Origin: Nitrospira sp.
GTDB taxonomy: Bacteria > Nitrospirota > Nitrospiria > Nitrospirales > Nitrospiraceae
DNA length: 64,000 bases
Assembly (NCBI GenBank): GCA_029194665.1
Contig: JARFXO010000005.1
Span: forward strand, 310,001-374,000
Reading direction: 5' to 3'
The first letter of the stretch is position 1, and each line of letters starts with the position of its first letter. The notes beneath the pieces were generated by a model that searched no databases, had not been told where the DNA came from, and saw nothing but the letters and a program-made list of their open reading frames with translations. A program made the translations under genes and the position numbers. Below, piece after piece: positions 40,104 to 49,547 of the stretch.

Positions 40104-41642
40104 ATGTTTCCTAATTCCAGAGGCAACTCTCTCGTTGTCTTATCCTTGTTGCTGTCATTAACGGGTTGTCTCGCTATGCCGCATGTCGTTCACCCACCGC
40201 CGCCGACACTACTGCCGGCAATCCCGAACCCCCTCTCGCCAACCACAGAGTCCACCGTCAGCTTTCCCGTTCAGGTGGACCTGTCGCCATTCATCCATGC
40301 TGCCAACGATGACAGCATGATTCCCAAAAAGTTCGATCATTGGAGGAACTCCATCAAGCATCCTAAAGGGGCCGAGTATAAGTATTATGCTGAGCGGGAT
40401 GATTTTGCTGTGGCACCTTCAGGTTCCCCTCAAGCCATCGGCACGAATCCTGGGAGAGTGATCCACGATTGGTGGAAGGGCATCGAACCACTTAGTTCTA
40501 GTTTATTCATCAGCACAGCCCTTCGCTATAAGATTGGAGCCCATCCACTTCAATGTGGCGATGGCATCGAATGGCCTAAAAGAGCAACGCTCAATGGGAA
40601 GCTCACCGTTGGCATGACACCGAATTACGGCGTGTCAGCATCAGTAACCGGGGTGACGCTGGACACCATTGACCCTTGCAAAATCAGCATCACCGATACC
40701 GATGTGTTTCAGGAAGTCAAAAATCAGCTGACAGAGCGAGTACGAGGTGGACTGAGCAACGCGGTCGCACGTATAAACACGTTGACAGCCAGATCCCGGG
40801 TGGAAGATGTCTGGCACACGCTGCGCAACCCCATACAACTAGAACCGGACGCGTGGCTCCTGCTCAACATCGGTCACGTGTGGCGCAGCGGCTTCTCTTC
40901 AGGGGGTGGAGACCTCATCGAGGACACTATTCATATAGCCGCGAAACCAGTTCTCGTGTTCGGTGCCGAACCACCATCTGCTGGCGGGGAGCTTCCTCAA
41001 CTTGAAACCGAACCGGCTTCCACTGGATTCCATGGCGCCGCTGATGCCCAGTTGTATAGCACGCTGCCCAGGACACTTGCGAACCGGCTGGCTTCCACTG
41101 GCTTCCACGTCGTCGCTGACATCCCACTGGACTATCCCTCGCTGTCCCGATCGCTTGCAACGCGGTTGCAGGGGAAACGTGTCGCCGTGAAAGGAGACTT
41201 CATTCACATCACCGATGCGGCCATTTTGGGCCGTGGTGGCAATCAAGTTGTTCTGCGGATTGCGTTTACGGGAGACGCCACCGGCCACCTGTATTTCGTG
41301 GGGAAGCCTGAAATCAACCCGTTTACCCAGTCCGTTCAGATCAGTGGCCTCCGCTTGGACCTCGATTCCGAACAGTTCCTCCAGAAGCGCGGCCCCGATT
41401 GGCTCACCCGTTCTTCCATCAGAGGACTCGTTACGGATGAAGCCGTGCTCGGTGTGGCTCCGGCGATCGACCGCATGCGTGACCTCCTGACAAAGGTGCT
41501 CAATCGAGCGCTAAGTTCGACTCTCACCACGTATGGGAGCATCGCCTCGGTACAAGGCATCGGCGTGTTCGCCGATGTGAACACTCTGTACGTTCGGGTG
41601 ATGAGTGACGGATCACTCAATCTGAAGGTCGATGATAAGTAG
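40104..41642 (+). CDS. DUF4403 lipoprotein
   Basis: 512 residues with a lipobox signal (LSLLLSLTGC). A Pro-rich linker (HPPPPTLLPAIPNP) leads into a long beta-rich body like the DUF4403 family, with VSFPVQVDLSPF, TARSRVEDVWHTL, EDTIHIAAKPVLVFG and GRGGNQVVLRIAFTGDATGH. DUF4403 proteins are envelope proteins, possibly lipid-binding, of unknown role. Around residues 305-355 a 25-residue unit beginning ASTGFH is repeated in tandem (DNA 41016-41090 and 41091-41165). Convergent with the transporter gene, 9 bp apart. Confidence 0.65.
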   Translation: MFPNSRGNSLVVLSLLLSLTGCLAMPHVVHPPPPTLLPAIPNPLSPTTESTVSFPVQVDLSPFIHAANDDSMIPKKFDHWRNSIKHPKGAEYKYYAERDDFAVAPSGSPQAIGTNPGRVIHDWWKGIEPLSSSLFISTALRYKIGAHPLQCGDGIEWPKRATLNGKLTVGMTPNYGVSASVTGVTLDTIDPCKISITDTDVFQEVKNQLTERVRGGLSNAVARINTLTARSRVEDVWHTLRNPIQLEPDAWLLLNIGHVWRSGFSSGGGDLIEDTIHIAAKPVLVFGAEPPSAGGELPQLETEPASTGFHGAADAQLYSTLPRTLANRLASTGFHVVADIPLDYPSLSRSLATRLQGKRVAVKGDFIHITDAAILGRGGNQVVLRIAFTGDATGHLYFVGKPEINPFTQSVQISGLRLDLDSEQFLQKRGPDWLTRSSIRGLVTDEAVLGVAPAIDRMRDLLTKVLNRALSSTLTTYGSIASVQGIGVFADVNTLYVRVMSDGSLNLKVDDK

Positions 41643-41651
41643 TAATCCGGC

Positions 41652-42992
41652 TCACCGCAGAAACAGCAGCCAGAGGTAGATCGCACTAAGCGCCACGGAC
41701 CCGACCATGACTGGAAACCCGAACTTCAAGAACTGCCAAAAGGTAATCCGGTAACCGGCTCTTCGCGCGATGTCCACGATCACCACGTTGGCGCTCGCGC
41801 CGATGATCGTGCCGTTACCACCTAAACAAGCCCCCAAGGCCAATGCCCACCAGAGTGGGATGATGTCCGGTTGATGGACCAAGGCGACGTACTCGGGAAT
41901 CTCCGGATGTAGCGACCGGGCGAGATCGACGATCAACGGATTCATGGCGGCGACATAGGGAATATTGTCCACGACGGCGGAGAGGGCTGCCGATCCCCAC
42001 AGCACCGCCATGGTCGACCCGGTGAGATTCCCGCGTGTCACCGCCACCAGTTGATCAGCCAGATAACGGATCACGCCCACTTTAACCAACCCCCCCACCA
42101 GGATAAACAGGCCGATAAAGAAAAAGATGGTCTTCCACTCGACTTCAGCCAAATAGGTCAACTCTTCGGCATCCTCCGGCTTTCGTCTCGCATGGCCGAT
42201 CAACATGAATAGACTCGCTCCAAGCAGCGCGATCGTAGCCGGCTCCAGATGAACCAGAGAGTGGAGACAAAACCCCACGTTGACGACGATCAATAAGAAC
42301 AGACAGCGACGCAAAAAATCCTTATCCGACACCGCTTCCCCTGAGCTCAGAGCGAGAACGGCCGCTCGCAGATGGGGTTCTACCGTCATCGATCGACCGA
42401 AGATGAGCCATATCGAACCCACGAAGACGGCCATGATGACGACCGCGATCGGTCCCATGACGAACAGGAAATCGAGATAGCTGAGATCGGCTTTGCTGGC
42501 GATCATAATATTGGGTGGATCACCGACGAGCGTGGCAGTTCCACCGATATTGGAAGCGAGGGCTTCGGTCAGCAGAAATGGGATCGGATCCAGTTCCAAC
42601 CGTTTTGCAATCGCCAAGGTGACTGGTGCCATCAGCAGGACGGTGGTGACGTTATCGAGCATGGCCGATTGCCCGGCTGTCAACAGGGCCAGCAGGACCA
42701 GTAGGCGAAACGGCTTTGCGTCCGCGCGCTGCGCCGCCCAAATGGCCAGGACTTCGAAGAGACCTGTCTCCCGCACGATGTTGACGATGACCATCATGCC
42801 GATCAGCAGAAAGACGACGTTATAATCGACGCCGAATTCGTGGGAATAAAACGCCTCCTCCTGCGACACCACGCCGAACACGATCATTAACGCCGCGCCG
42901 GACAACGCCACAATCGTCTTGTGGAGCCGCTCCGTGACGATCAGCAGGTAACAGATGCTGAAAATGAGAAGGGCGACAGTGAGAGAAGACAT
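41652..42992 (-). CDS. ArsB/NhaD-type ion transporter
   Basis: 446 residues from the ATG at 42992, chosen because GAGGAG lies just upstream; a longer frame adds a non-membrane N-terminus. Eleven or so hydrophobic helices. Diagnostic motifs of the ion-transporter superfamily are LLMAPVTLAIAKRL, SNIGGTATLVGDPPNIMIAS and the later SANVVIVDIARRAGY. The family covers arsenite, Na+/H+ and dicarboxylate carriers, and the sequence does not separate these with confidence. No ars genes are nearby. Confidence 0.8.
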   Translation of the reverse strand: MSSLTVALLIFSICYLLIVTERLHKTIVALSGAALMIVFGVVSQEEAFYSHEFGVDYNVVFLLIGMMVIVNIVRETGLFEVLAIWAAQRADAKPFRLLVLLALLTAGQSAMLDNVTTVLLMAPVTLAIAKRLELDPIPFLLTEALASNIGGTATLVGDPPNIMIASKADLSYLDFLFVMGPIAVVIMAVFVGSIWLIFGRSMTVEPHLRAAVLALSSGEAVSDKDFLRRCLFLLIVVNVGFCLHSLVHLEPATIALLGASLFMLIGHARRKPEDAEELTYLAEVEWKTIFFFIGLFILVGGLVKVGVIRYLADQLVAVTRGNLTGSTMAVLWGSAALSAVVDNIPYVAAMNPLIVDLARSLHPEIPEYVALVHQPDIIPLWWALALGACLGGNGTIIGASANVVIVDIARRAGYRITFWQFLKFGFPVMVGSVALSAIYLWLLFLR

Positions 42993-43317
42993 CCAACTCC
43001 TCGGTGCTAAAAACGCATTGCTCAGAAATCCACACATTATCCGGTGCAGGTCGCGACAATGCAATCAGAGTCGGCTTTCTCATAGTTCACCCGACGCCAT
43101 CAGGTCGAGCATGTGCTCATTTCTAAGCACGGCTGGAGCCGTTAGATAATGTGGTGTCCCTCGAGCTGACCATTACAACGGGACGACCTTGATCGTCTTG
43201 TGGAAGGCACAGAGTGGGTGAGCGATAACACCGGTTCGGATGCAATGACCGTCAAGATCCTTGTCATGAACCGATGTGTGGTAAGAAGGAAGGATTTGCT
43301 GCGCCCAGGAACGAGAA
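42993..43317. other. Intergenic upstream of the transporter gene
   Basis: 325 bp between the DUF882 gene end and the transporter start, both on the minus strand. The region holds only short overlapping frames without ribosome sites. Nothing recognisable; no terminator. Confidence 0.4.
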
Positions 43318-43890
43318 CTACCAATGCCGAAAGGGGCCGGAATCCAAGTGCACGTAGCTGGAACGTTTGTAGAATCCGACCCCGCCGTACCGCAGTTCGA
43401 GCGCGGCCTGGCGAAGCTTCGTAGGAGGAACACCGGGGATTAGAAGATCGATCGCTTGTCCTTGCATGTGTAAGCTGTTTTTGGCGACATGTCGGTCTGT
43501 CCGAACCAACATGGCATTGTATTCGGGAGACCGAAAACCGGAAATCACACGAATTTCTTCCTGGATGCCGAGCTTGTTCTGCACCAAATTTACATGCTCC
43601 AGCACGCGCACGTCGATCGCTCCGACTTCACCCGTGTAATGGCAGCGCAGGAGGTAATTTACATCATCAAGGGCGGTAAGGTCATAGTTCCCGTCTTCGT
43701 CTCGGTAGGTGACATCCAAGCGCTCGTTTGTCCACACATTCACCAACGCCAGCCTGCCCTCCGGAAGCTCACGAGCCTGCACTGGCTGTGGACGAACCAA
43801 TCGTCCACTCAGGAGTAGAGTCCCCACCAAGGAAACGTGGAGAAACGCACGACGAGTCCATGCCAATGTGGACTGATCTGTAGTGTTCAC
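43318..43890 (-). CDS. DUF882/M15-like peptidase, Tat exported
   Basis: 190 residues. Starts with a twin-arginine signal (TRRAFLHVSLVG, cleavage near VQA). The remainder is a DUF882/YcbK-like domain related to peptidase M15: IRVISGFRSPEYNAML, HVAKNSLHMQGQAIDL (metal His and Asp), and SSYVHLDSGPFRHW. The zinc-site residues are conserved, so it is probably an active murein peptidase or remodelling enzyme in the periplasm. Single gene. Confidence 0.8.
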   Translation of the reverse strand: MNTTDQSTLAWTRRAFLHVSLVGTLLLSGRLVRPQPVQARELPEGRLALVNVWTNERLDVTYRDEDGNYDLTALDDVNYLLRCHYTGEVGAIDVRVLEHVNLVQNKLGIQEEIRVISGFRSPEYNAMLVRTDRHVAKNSLHMQGQAIDLLIPGVPPTKLRQAALELRYGGVGFYKRSSYVHLDSGPFRHW

Positions 43891-44242
43891 TGAGACAGCT
43901 CCCGTAAAGTATGGGCGGCGGTGATTACAAGAAATGGTGTCCTTGTAGCAAAAATCAATAACTGGGTCAAATAGGATTGTCCCTAGTCATAAAATAAGCC
44001 CAGCATTCCGTATGACGTGTATGTAAATTCATCCATTATTTAATTAAATCTGTATGTATTTGCCTTCGTATTTTATAGAATGAGCGCTGCCTGCATTACA
44101 TCGGTGGGATTTCGGGTCTCGCCAACTATGAGGCCAATTGGACTCATCTATATTCCACCTCTTACACCTATTCCAAAATCATTTTCTTTCTAGACTGTGT
44201 CGCAGGCCCCAGGTAAGATCAGAAAAAATCGGTAAAGCATGT
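43891..44242. other. AT-rich intergenic stretch
   Basis: 352 bp, notably more AT-rich than the neighbours (runs such as TTATTTAATTAAATC near 44036). It separates the divergent DUF882 and response-regulator genes and must hold both promoters. I cannot assign boxes confidently. An open frame leading into the response regulator from 44138 lacks a ribosome site. Confidence 0.4.
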
Positions 44243-44608
44243 ATGGCCACCATTCTCGTCATTGACGACGAACAATCCATCCGAGGGCTGCTGAAAGAGG
44301 TCCTTGTCAGGGCAGGACACCGTGTGCTTGAAGCGGAGGATGGACGCAAAGGGCTCACGCTCTACCAGAAGGAGCCGGTCGACCTCGTGATTATGGACTT
44401 GTTGATGCCGGAAACGGATGGTCTTGAGGCGACTCTTCAACTCACCCGCGAATATCTCGACGCCAAAGTGATCGCCATCACGGGAGCCCAAGGCGATCAT
44501 AACTTCCTGGACGTTGCCAAGCTCTTCGGTGCGCGTCGCGCCTTTGAAAAGCCGTTCGACCTCAACAAACTCCTTGAAGCCGTCAAGGAAGAACTCGCCG
44601 CCGCCTGA
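44243..44608 (+). CDS. Single-domain response regulator (CheY-like)
   Basis: 121 residues from the ATG at 44243. Receiver domain only: ILVIDDEQSIRGLLKEVL (acidic pair), phospho-acceptor Asp in LVIMDLLMPETDG, Thr in AITGAQGD, and the conserved Lys in FEKPFDLNKLL. There is no output domain, so it acts through protein contact or phosphotransfer. No kinase is adjacent. The upstream frame to 44138 is rejected as non-coding. Confidence 0.85.
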   Translation: MATILVIDDEQSIRGLLKEVLVRAGHRVLEAEDGRKGLTLYQKEPVDLVIMDLLMPETDGLEATLQLTREYLDAKVIAITGAQGDHNFLDVAKLFGARRAFEKPFDLNKLLEAVKEELAAA

Positions 44609-44643
44609 AGATTTGGATAATGCCGGTCGCGTCCTGCGCGAAA

Positions 44644-45498
44644 TTATTGTTTGCCCGCCAATTCTTTCCGCGCCAGGCCCCGCATCATCGCTGGATCGTT
44701 GTATCCCACTTCACTGAGGGCGTCCAGCAAATGCAGACCTTTCGAAGTTACCAAGTCCTTCGCCTTGGCGTAGTTCTTTGCGCTAAACCGGGCCACAGCC
44801 GCCTGACCGTTCACGATCTGACAAGCTAACACCTCGCCGTTCACTTCGAGCGTACCGCCTTGCTCGATCAGCGCCTTTGCCTGGTCTACAGCGATGCCAT
44901 GCAGCTCGGCAAACTCTTGCAATCCCCCCGTTTCAACAAGCCGGCCGTCCGGCATGATGCAGAGTCGCTTGAAATGCGGTGACCAGTCCTTTCGGAAATC
45001 GATGTACTTGATATCTCCGCTTTTGGCTACGGCGCGATCCAACATTCGGTAATCCAGCCCCAAATTTTTCTGCTGCAATCTGGCTTGCAACTCGTCCGGG
45101 AGCCCTCTCCGAAAAACCTCCCACGCCGCATCGATCATCGACAATATTCTGGATCGAGCCACTTGCTCCGTCTCGGCAAACTGCATCAAGTCCAGTGTCC
45201 AGGTTTGTTTCGGCTCTTGGCCGGTTGGGTCAATCCGGCAGGCAAATAATCCTCGAGTGAGGATGCCGCCGACCTGCGGATACACATAGGTTCCACCTCT
45301 GGTCAGCAAGGCTGTCATCGTCTCAGGTGGGACATCGTAGCTCTCAGACAGAATCTTGGCATGGGCAGCAAGATCCTCCGGTTCCGTCATCGCGCACAGG
45401 GTGACATTTCCCGGAGCGTCGAACTCCGAATAGTCCTCGACAATGTTATAGAGCACCACCCGCTTCGGCTTGTCGGCCTTCTTCTTGATCTTGAACAT
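44644..45498 (-). CDS. Unknown protein next to SagB-type oxidoreductase
   Basis: 284 residues, no signal or membrane segment; I do not recognise a domain. The N-terminus is basic (MFKIKKKADKPKRVVLYN), the middle alternates beta strands and helices (TRGGTYVYPQVGGILTRGLF), and the end is helical and Lys/Ala-rich. It begins 25 bp after the SagB-type gene and is probably co-transcribed with it. It may be a dedicated partner or substrate factor; no Cys-rich or peptide-like features are seen. Confidence 0.6.
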   Translation of the reverse strand: MFKIKKKADKPKRVVLYNIVEDYSEFDAPGNVTLCAMTEPEDLAAHAKILSESYDVPPETMTALLTRGGTYVYPQVGGILTRGLFACRIDPTGQEPKQTWTLDLMQFAETEQVARSRILSMIDAAWEVFRRGLPDELQARLQQKNLGLDYRMLDRAVAKSGDIKYIDFRKDWSPHFKRLCIMPDGRLVETGGLQEFAELHGIAVDQAKALIEQGGTLEVNGEVLACQIVNGQAAVARFSAKNYAKAKDLVTSKGLHLLDALSEVGYNDPAMMRGLARKELAGKQ

Positions 45499-45522
45499 GA
45501 ACTACCTCACGGCCATCGAGGC

Positions 45523-47277
45523 TTATGAACGAGGCCCCAGATGATGGTACGGTGGCAAGGTCTGCAGACGTCGATCTTCCACCGGACCACCGATCGTAAA
45601 ATGATAAAGCGATTGCAAGGTTAAATTCTTGATCGCGACGATCTCGTGGACCGGGTCATCGAAGAAGCAGCCGATTCCCGTTGCCCGCACTCCTGCTGCT
45701 TCCGCTTCCAGATACAAGACCTGCCCGAGCAATCCCGCTTCCCAAAACATGCGTGGATACCACCAGGCCCCTCGCTCCCGCAAGGTCCCCTCGAACTCGG
45801 CCAACATGCCGAACGAGAAGGCACTGTCGCCGGCAATGTCCTGATGGCAACTGATCTGCGCCGCGAGTCTCTTCGCGTCGCCTTCGAGTAGCCAATAAAG
45901 AGGCAGCCCCTCAGGACAGTCCGGCGCCATGGTCCAGGTCAGTTCTGGATTCATTGCCTGCTGAATGAACGACAACCTTCTCCTATCCCGCACGAGAAAA
46001 TACAATCCCGGCGTGAGGCCATCGACTCGATGGACGAATATTAGAAGATGAATTATTGGATCATAGGGCCACACATCCCATGGTATGGGCCGTTCCAACT
46101 GCGGAAGTTCAGCACACGGCATGACCCGTTGCATCATGTGAACAAACGTGGCTGCGGAAATTGATGTCTTGCCGTCAAACGCGACGGCGCTTCGGCGTTG
46201 CCGGATGATTTGACCGGCCGATGGAGTGTGAGGAGTGGATAGGAAGGGGTGAAGAGCATTGCTCGGTCGCAGGCTCAAAGAAACTGAGCTCCGGTTTGCT
46301 TCAGTTTTCCATGAAGCCTCGGCTGCCTCATCGATAATGTCCCAATGGACCCCGTGCTCGTGACTCAATCGATTCGCCTTCCCATGCCATGCTCCATTGG
46401 CTAGCTCCTTCACAATCGCCGTATCGAGAAACAGCGGCACCTGCACTCCTGCATGTTTCAGGTCCAACGCCTCCCGTGTTACATTCCCAGGAGGCCACAC
46501 GACTGCCAGACAGTCGGGGTGTTCCGGTTCCCCCCCTCCAAAGTCTTCCTTGCGGTCTGTCCCGAGCAACGTCGCCACCGTGTCTTGGTCCACACTATCC
46601 AGCAGGGTCATGTTCCAGCCAAGTGTGGCGGCGGCGATCCTGGTGCTTCCGATCGCATGGCCTACATCGTGATTGCAGTAGCGGAACGCCCGCTCACCAT
46701 ACTTCCAGGCTTCGCGCCAATGAATCGACGTGAGTCCAAAGAGGAAAACATTCTGAGGAAAAGGCCTCAGGAGACGGTCAACCAAGTCGGCAGGAAACTC
46801 AGCCCGCCGCTCGAGTCCATGTTCTTTTGGTGCATAGTGATACAGCCCCGGCTGTAGATCGAGCCATTTGGTCTGAGACAAGACCACATAGCCTTCTGTG
46901 GGATGCAAGTTTCCGGACGAGGGATTACTCCGCAGCGCCCATTCCGACTCTCCAGCCTTTTTCCAGGCCGACAACGCAAGGGCATATTCAAAAAATCGAG
47001 AAAGAGTTCGTACGTTCACAGGCTGACTCGTCACCGTCCGCATTTCGTAGATCGCTTCATATGCAGGCGACAACGGTTCCTCATCGACCTTGAGCAATGG
47101 CAAAGAGATCAGCTCAGTCCCCTCAAACCGTCGGAATGGATCCGGTTGATTCACCCAATCAAGATATCCAAGAGACCTGGCGTAACGGTTGAAATGGTGT
47201 TTAGTTTGCCTGTGATAGTGAATGACCCGATGAAGGAGATCGGTTCGTGCAGCTTGAGAAGAGGACTTGGTACTCAT
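45523..47277 (-). CDS. SagB-type nitroreductase-fold dehydrogenase (two-domain)
   Basis: 584 residues with two nitroreductase-like halves. The first contains RTVTSQPVNVRTLSRFFEYAL, NPSSGNLHPTEGYVVL and HDVGHAIGSTRIAAATLGW; the second contains IIRQRRSAVAFDGKTSISAATF and AGLLGQVLYLEAEAAGVRATG. FMN-binding Arg/Asn motifs are present in both. SagB-type enzymes oxidise azolines in RiPP pathways, but stand-alone double-domain members are common and uncharacterised. Here no cyclodehydratase (YcaO) is adjacent; the only companion is the unknown 284-residue protein. Confidence 0.75.
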   Translation of the reverse strand: MSTKSSSQAARTDLLHRVIHYHRQTKHHFNRYARSLGYLDWVNQPDPFRRFEGTELISLPLLKVDEEPLSPAYEAIYEMRTVTSQPVNVRTLSRFFEYALALSAWKKAGESEWALRSNPSSGNLHPTEGYVVLSQTKWLDLQPGLYHYAPKEHGLERRAEFPADLVDRLLRPFPQNVFLFGLTSIHWREAWKYGERAFRYCNHDVGHAIGSTRIAAATLGWNMTLLDSVDQDTVATLLGTDRKEDFGGGEPEHPDCLAVVWPPGNVTREALDLKHAGVQVPLFLDTAIVKELANGAWHGKANRLSHEHGVHWDIIDEAAEASWKTEANRSSVSLSLRPSNALHPFLSTPHTPSAGQIIRQRRSAVAFDGKTSISAATFVHMMQRVMPCAELPQLERPIPWDVWPYDPIIHLLIFVHRVDGLTPGLYFLVRDRRRLSFIQQAMNPELTWTMAPDCPEGLPLYWLLEGDAKRLAAQISCHQDIAGDSAFSFGMLAEFEGTLRERGAWWYPRMFWEAGLLGQVLYLEAEAAGVRATGIGCFFDDPVHEIVAIKNLTLQSLYHFTIGGPVEDRRLQTLPPYHHLGPRS

Positions 47278-47467
47278 TGCGGATCAGGCAGTCTAACGAG
47301 ATAGATAAAGGAAAGTAAAATGGTGTAGCGTAGTTGGCAGACCTGCAGACCTGGCAGCCTGATCTATGCACTATCTCGTGGAAGGAGGAATGGAACCGGG
47401 TGTGACTCATAATTGACCTGTTTTCCCAACCCAGTTTATGCTGCAAGAATATACTCCGGGATAGCTC

Positions 47468-47890
47468 ATGCGTTTCGATCCAGCCCTTGCTGCTCAAGAA
47501 GCTTTTCGCCAAGCGGAAGCTGAACTTGCCTCCGACTGGGAAACGGCTGTTGAGTTGGAAGGAACGTTTTCTTGCAACGCCGGTGTAACCGCGAGGGAAG
47601 CATATGAGGGTTTGTTAGCCCTTGCACAGCGCTATCCTAACGCCCATGCTTTCCATGCCTTCTGTGTCTACATTACCTGGCAACAAGTGACAGAGGAGAC
47701 AATCGCGCGTCACTTCGAGACCGGCCTGAAATTGTCTGAGGCCTATCTGGCTTCTCATGATGGCAAGAATACTCGAGACATCGAGTGCATCACGGAGTTG
47801 CATGGCTCCTTCCGAGCTGGTCTCGGGCTGGAGGAACAAGACGAGCTGCAGGTTGAATATAAACGAGACACGCCGAAGGGGGGAGACTGA
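47468..47890 (+). CDS. Small helical protein, unknown
   Basis: 140 residues, mostly alpha-helical, without signal peptide: AAQEAFRQAEAELASDWETA, REAYEGLLALAQRYPNAHAF, RHFETGLKLSEAYLASHDG. The pattern is like a short TPR-type helical fold. No ribosome site is obvious, but the codon pattern looks coding throughout. A TPR gene follows 88 bp downstream on the same strand, so they may act together. Function unknown. Confidence 0.55.
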   Translation: MRFDPALAAQEAFRQAEAELASDWETAVELEGTFSCNAGVTAREAYEGLLALAQRYPNAHAFHAFCVYITWQQVTEETIARHFETGLKLSEAYLASHDGKNTRDIECITELHGSFRAGLGLEEQDELQVEYKRDTPKGGD

Positions 47891-47978
47891 CTCAAGCCGT
47901 ATCTCGTGAAGCGTCGTTCTCAGCTCACTTCGGCCATGGCTTCATCCTGCACTTCACGAATAATGCTTCACGGTTTCC

Positions 47979-48743
47979 ATGTCTGACGATCACAAACATC
48001 GCGCGCGGATTTTCCTTCATCGTGGCGACCTGGTCCAGGCCCGCGTAGCCTGGGAAGCAGCTGTGGCCGATGATCGGACTGTCGGCAGTCAGCAAGCGCT
48101 GTCGGATTCTCTTGGGAACCTCGGCAACACCTGCGCACTCATGAACGATTTTTCACGTGCGGAACAGTGTTATCGAGAGGTTCTCCAGATCCAACGGACC
48201 GAGTGTAATCTCACCGCCGTGGCCCATACCTTGGTCAACCTCGGCAACCTGCATATCGCATCCGACTATCCGGTGAAAGCACGTCCGTACTATCTCGAGG
48301 CCTTGGATCTTCTGCACCAATTACAAGACCACCGCGGCCTCGGCATTCTGTACAACAACCTCGCGCTGCAAGAGGCTCGTGAGGGCCAGTGGGATCAAGC
48401 TGTTGCGTCATTCAAACAAGCCCTCGATCATCACCGGACGGTCGGCAACGAAGAAGGGCTTGCCGTTACCTATAGCCAACTCGGCAAATGCTATCTCGAC
48501 CAGGGAGACCTCACCAGAGCTGAACGCTGCTTGAACAACGCCTCGGAGCACTACATCAAGCTCGGCAATGAGCCGGCGGAGGCGGCGGTGCTCCGCCTTC
48601 TCGCCAAGGTTTACGAGACCAGCCAGGATGCTGTCTCCGCTCAGCGCTGTCTCGCGCGTGTGGTGGCGCTCGACGAACGCTATGCGTTGCCGGAGCTTCA
48701 AGCCGACTCCGCCCACCTCTCCAAGCTTGGTCCATCCGGATAG
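47979..48743 (+). CDS. Tetratricopeptide-repeat protein
   Basis: 254 residues made up of at least five TPR motifs: LGNLGNTCALMNDFSRAEQCY, VNLGNLHIASDYPVKARPYY, YNNLALQEAREGQWDQAVAS, YSQLGKCYLDQGDLTRAERC and VLRLLAKVYETSQDAVSAQR. No signal peptide or other domain, so it is a cytoplasmic scaffold. The next gene on the same strand is a PagL-like protein 194 bp away; functional linkage is unproven. Confidence 0.75.
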   Translation: MSDDHKHRARIFLHRGDLVQARVAWEAAVADDRTVGSQQALSDSLGNLGNTCALMNDFSRAEQCYREVLQIQRTECNLTAVAHTLVNLGNLHIASDYPVKARPYYLEALDLLHQLQDHRGLGILYNNLALQEAREGQWDQAVASFKQALDHHRTVGNEEGLAVTYSQLGKCYLDQGDLTRAERCLNNASEHYIKLGNEPAEAAVLRLLAKVYETSQDAVSAQRCLARVVALDERYALPELQADSAHLSKLGPSG

Positions 48744-48937
48744 TCCTATCACCCGTGAACTCCATCCGCTCCGTCCGTTTTGACCGTCGTCCACGTTCTT
48801 TCATTTCCGATCACTCCGAACTGCGCGACCTTCTGGACAGAATCCGATCCTCTGCTACGTTTGAAGCAGCACACCTGGACGCCTGTTGATCAAGTTTCAC
48901 CGCACACAAGCCGACAGGATATTGACGTGGAGACAGG

Positions 48938-49540
48938 ATGGCTTCGCTCGCTCGACGATTCAGTGTCCTGGTATTCGGAACGATGATGACGGCGTCCTTC
49001 GTCCAGGCTGCAGACATCTCCCCCACGATCACTGTCGGCACTCAGGAAGTCGGACTCACCGCCGGCTATTTGTTCGGCCACCTGCTGACCGACCGTCACA
49101 CAACCCAACAGCAGGGACCGGCGCTGATGCCGTCATGGATGATGACGCTCACCGATCCCGTCGGCGATAGCTGGTACCGAGGACAGGTCTCACTTGGTGC
49201 GGAGATGGTCTACGTAGAGTTCCAAGAACCCCTTCTGACACACGGCGTCGGTTTTACACCGAGAATCAAGTACACCTTCGTCGCCTTGGGTCGTATCCGC
49301 CCGTACGTGGAATTCGCCGGTGGGCCATTCTGGACGGATCTTGGCGGACGTGTTCGCGAAGAAGCCACTGAATTCAACTTCATGCTGACAGGGGGGGTGG
49401 GAGTTTCATGGTTTTTCACGCCACGCCTCGCCCTCAATGTCGGTTACCGCTTCAACCATATCTCCAACGCCGGTACGGCATACCCAAATCTTGGGCTGAA
49501 TGCAAGCCTGCCCTTCGGCGGGTTTTCATTCTATTTCTGA
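48938..49540 (+). CDS. PagL-like lipid A 3-O-deacylase
   Basis: 200 residues: signal peptide (VLVFGTMMTASFVQA) and an eight-strand outer-membrane barrel of the acyloxyacyl hydrolase/PagL family. The catalytic His-x-Ser occurs in FNHISNAG near residue 175, with YRF in front and a terminal Phe (SFYF) as in outer-membrane proteins. It would remove the 3-position acyl chain from lipid A. The downstream lipoprotein gene begins 7 bp after the stop, so the two are co-transcribed. Confidence 0.75.
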   Translation: MASLARRFSVLVFGTMMTASFVQAADISPTITVGTQEVGLTAGYLFGHLLTDRHTTQQQGPALMPSWMMTLTDPVGDSWYRGQVSLGAEMVYVEFQEPLLTHGVGFTPRIKYTFVALGRIRPYVEFAGGPFWTDLGGRVREEATEFNFMLTGGVGVSWFFTPRLALNVGYRFNHISNAGTAYPNLGLNASLPFGGFSFYF

Positions 49541-49547
49541 GGAGACG

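Noticed and set aside
42993..43317. Minus-strand frame 43173-43433 as a gene
   Set aside because: It overlaps the DUF882 coding region in another frame and has no ribosome site or recognisable domain.
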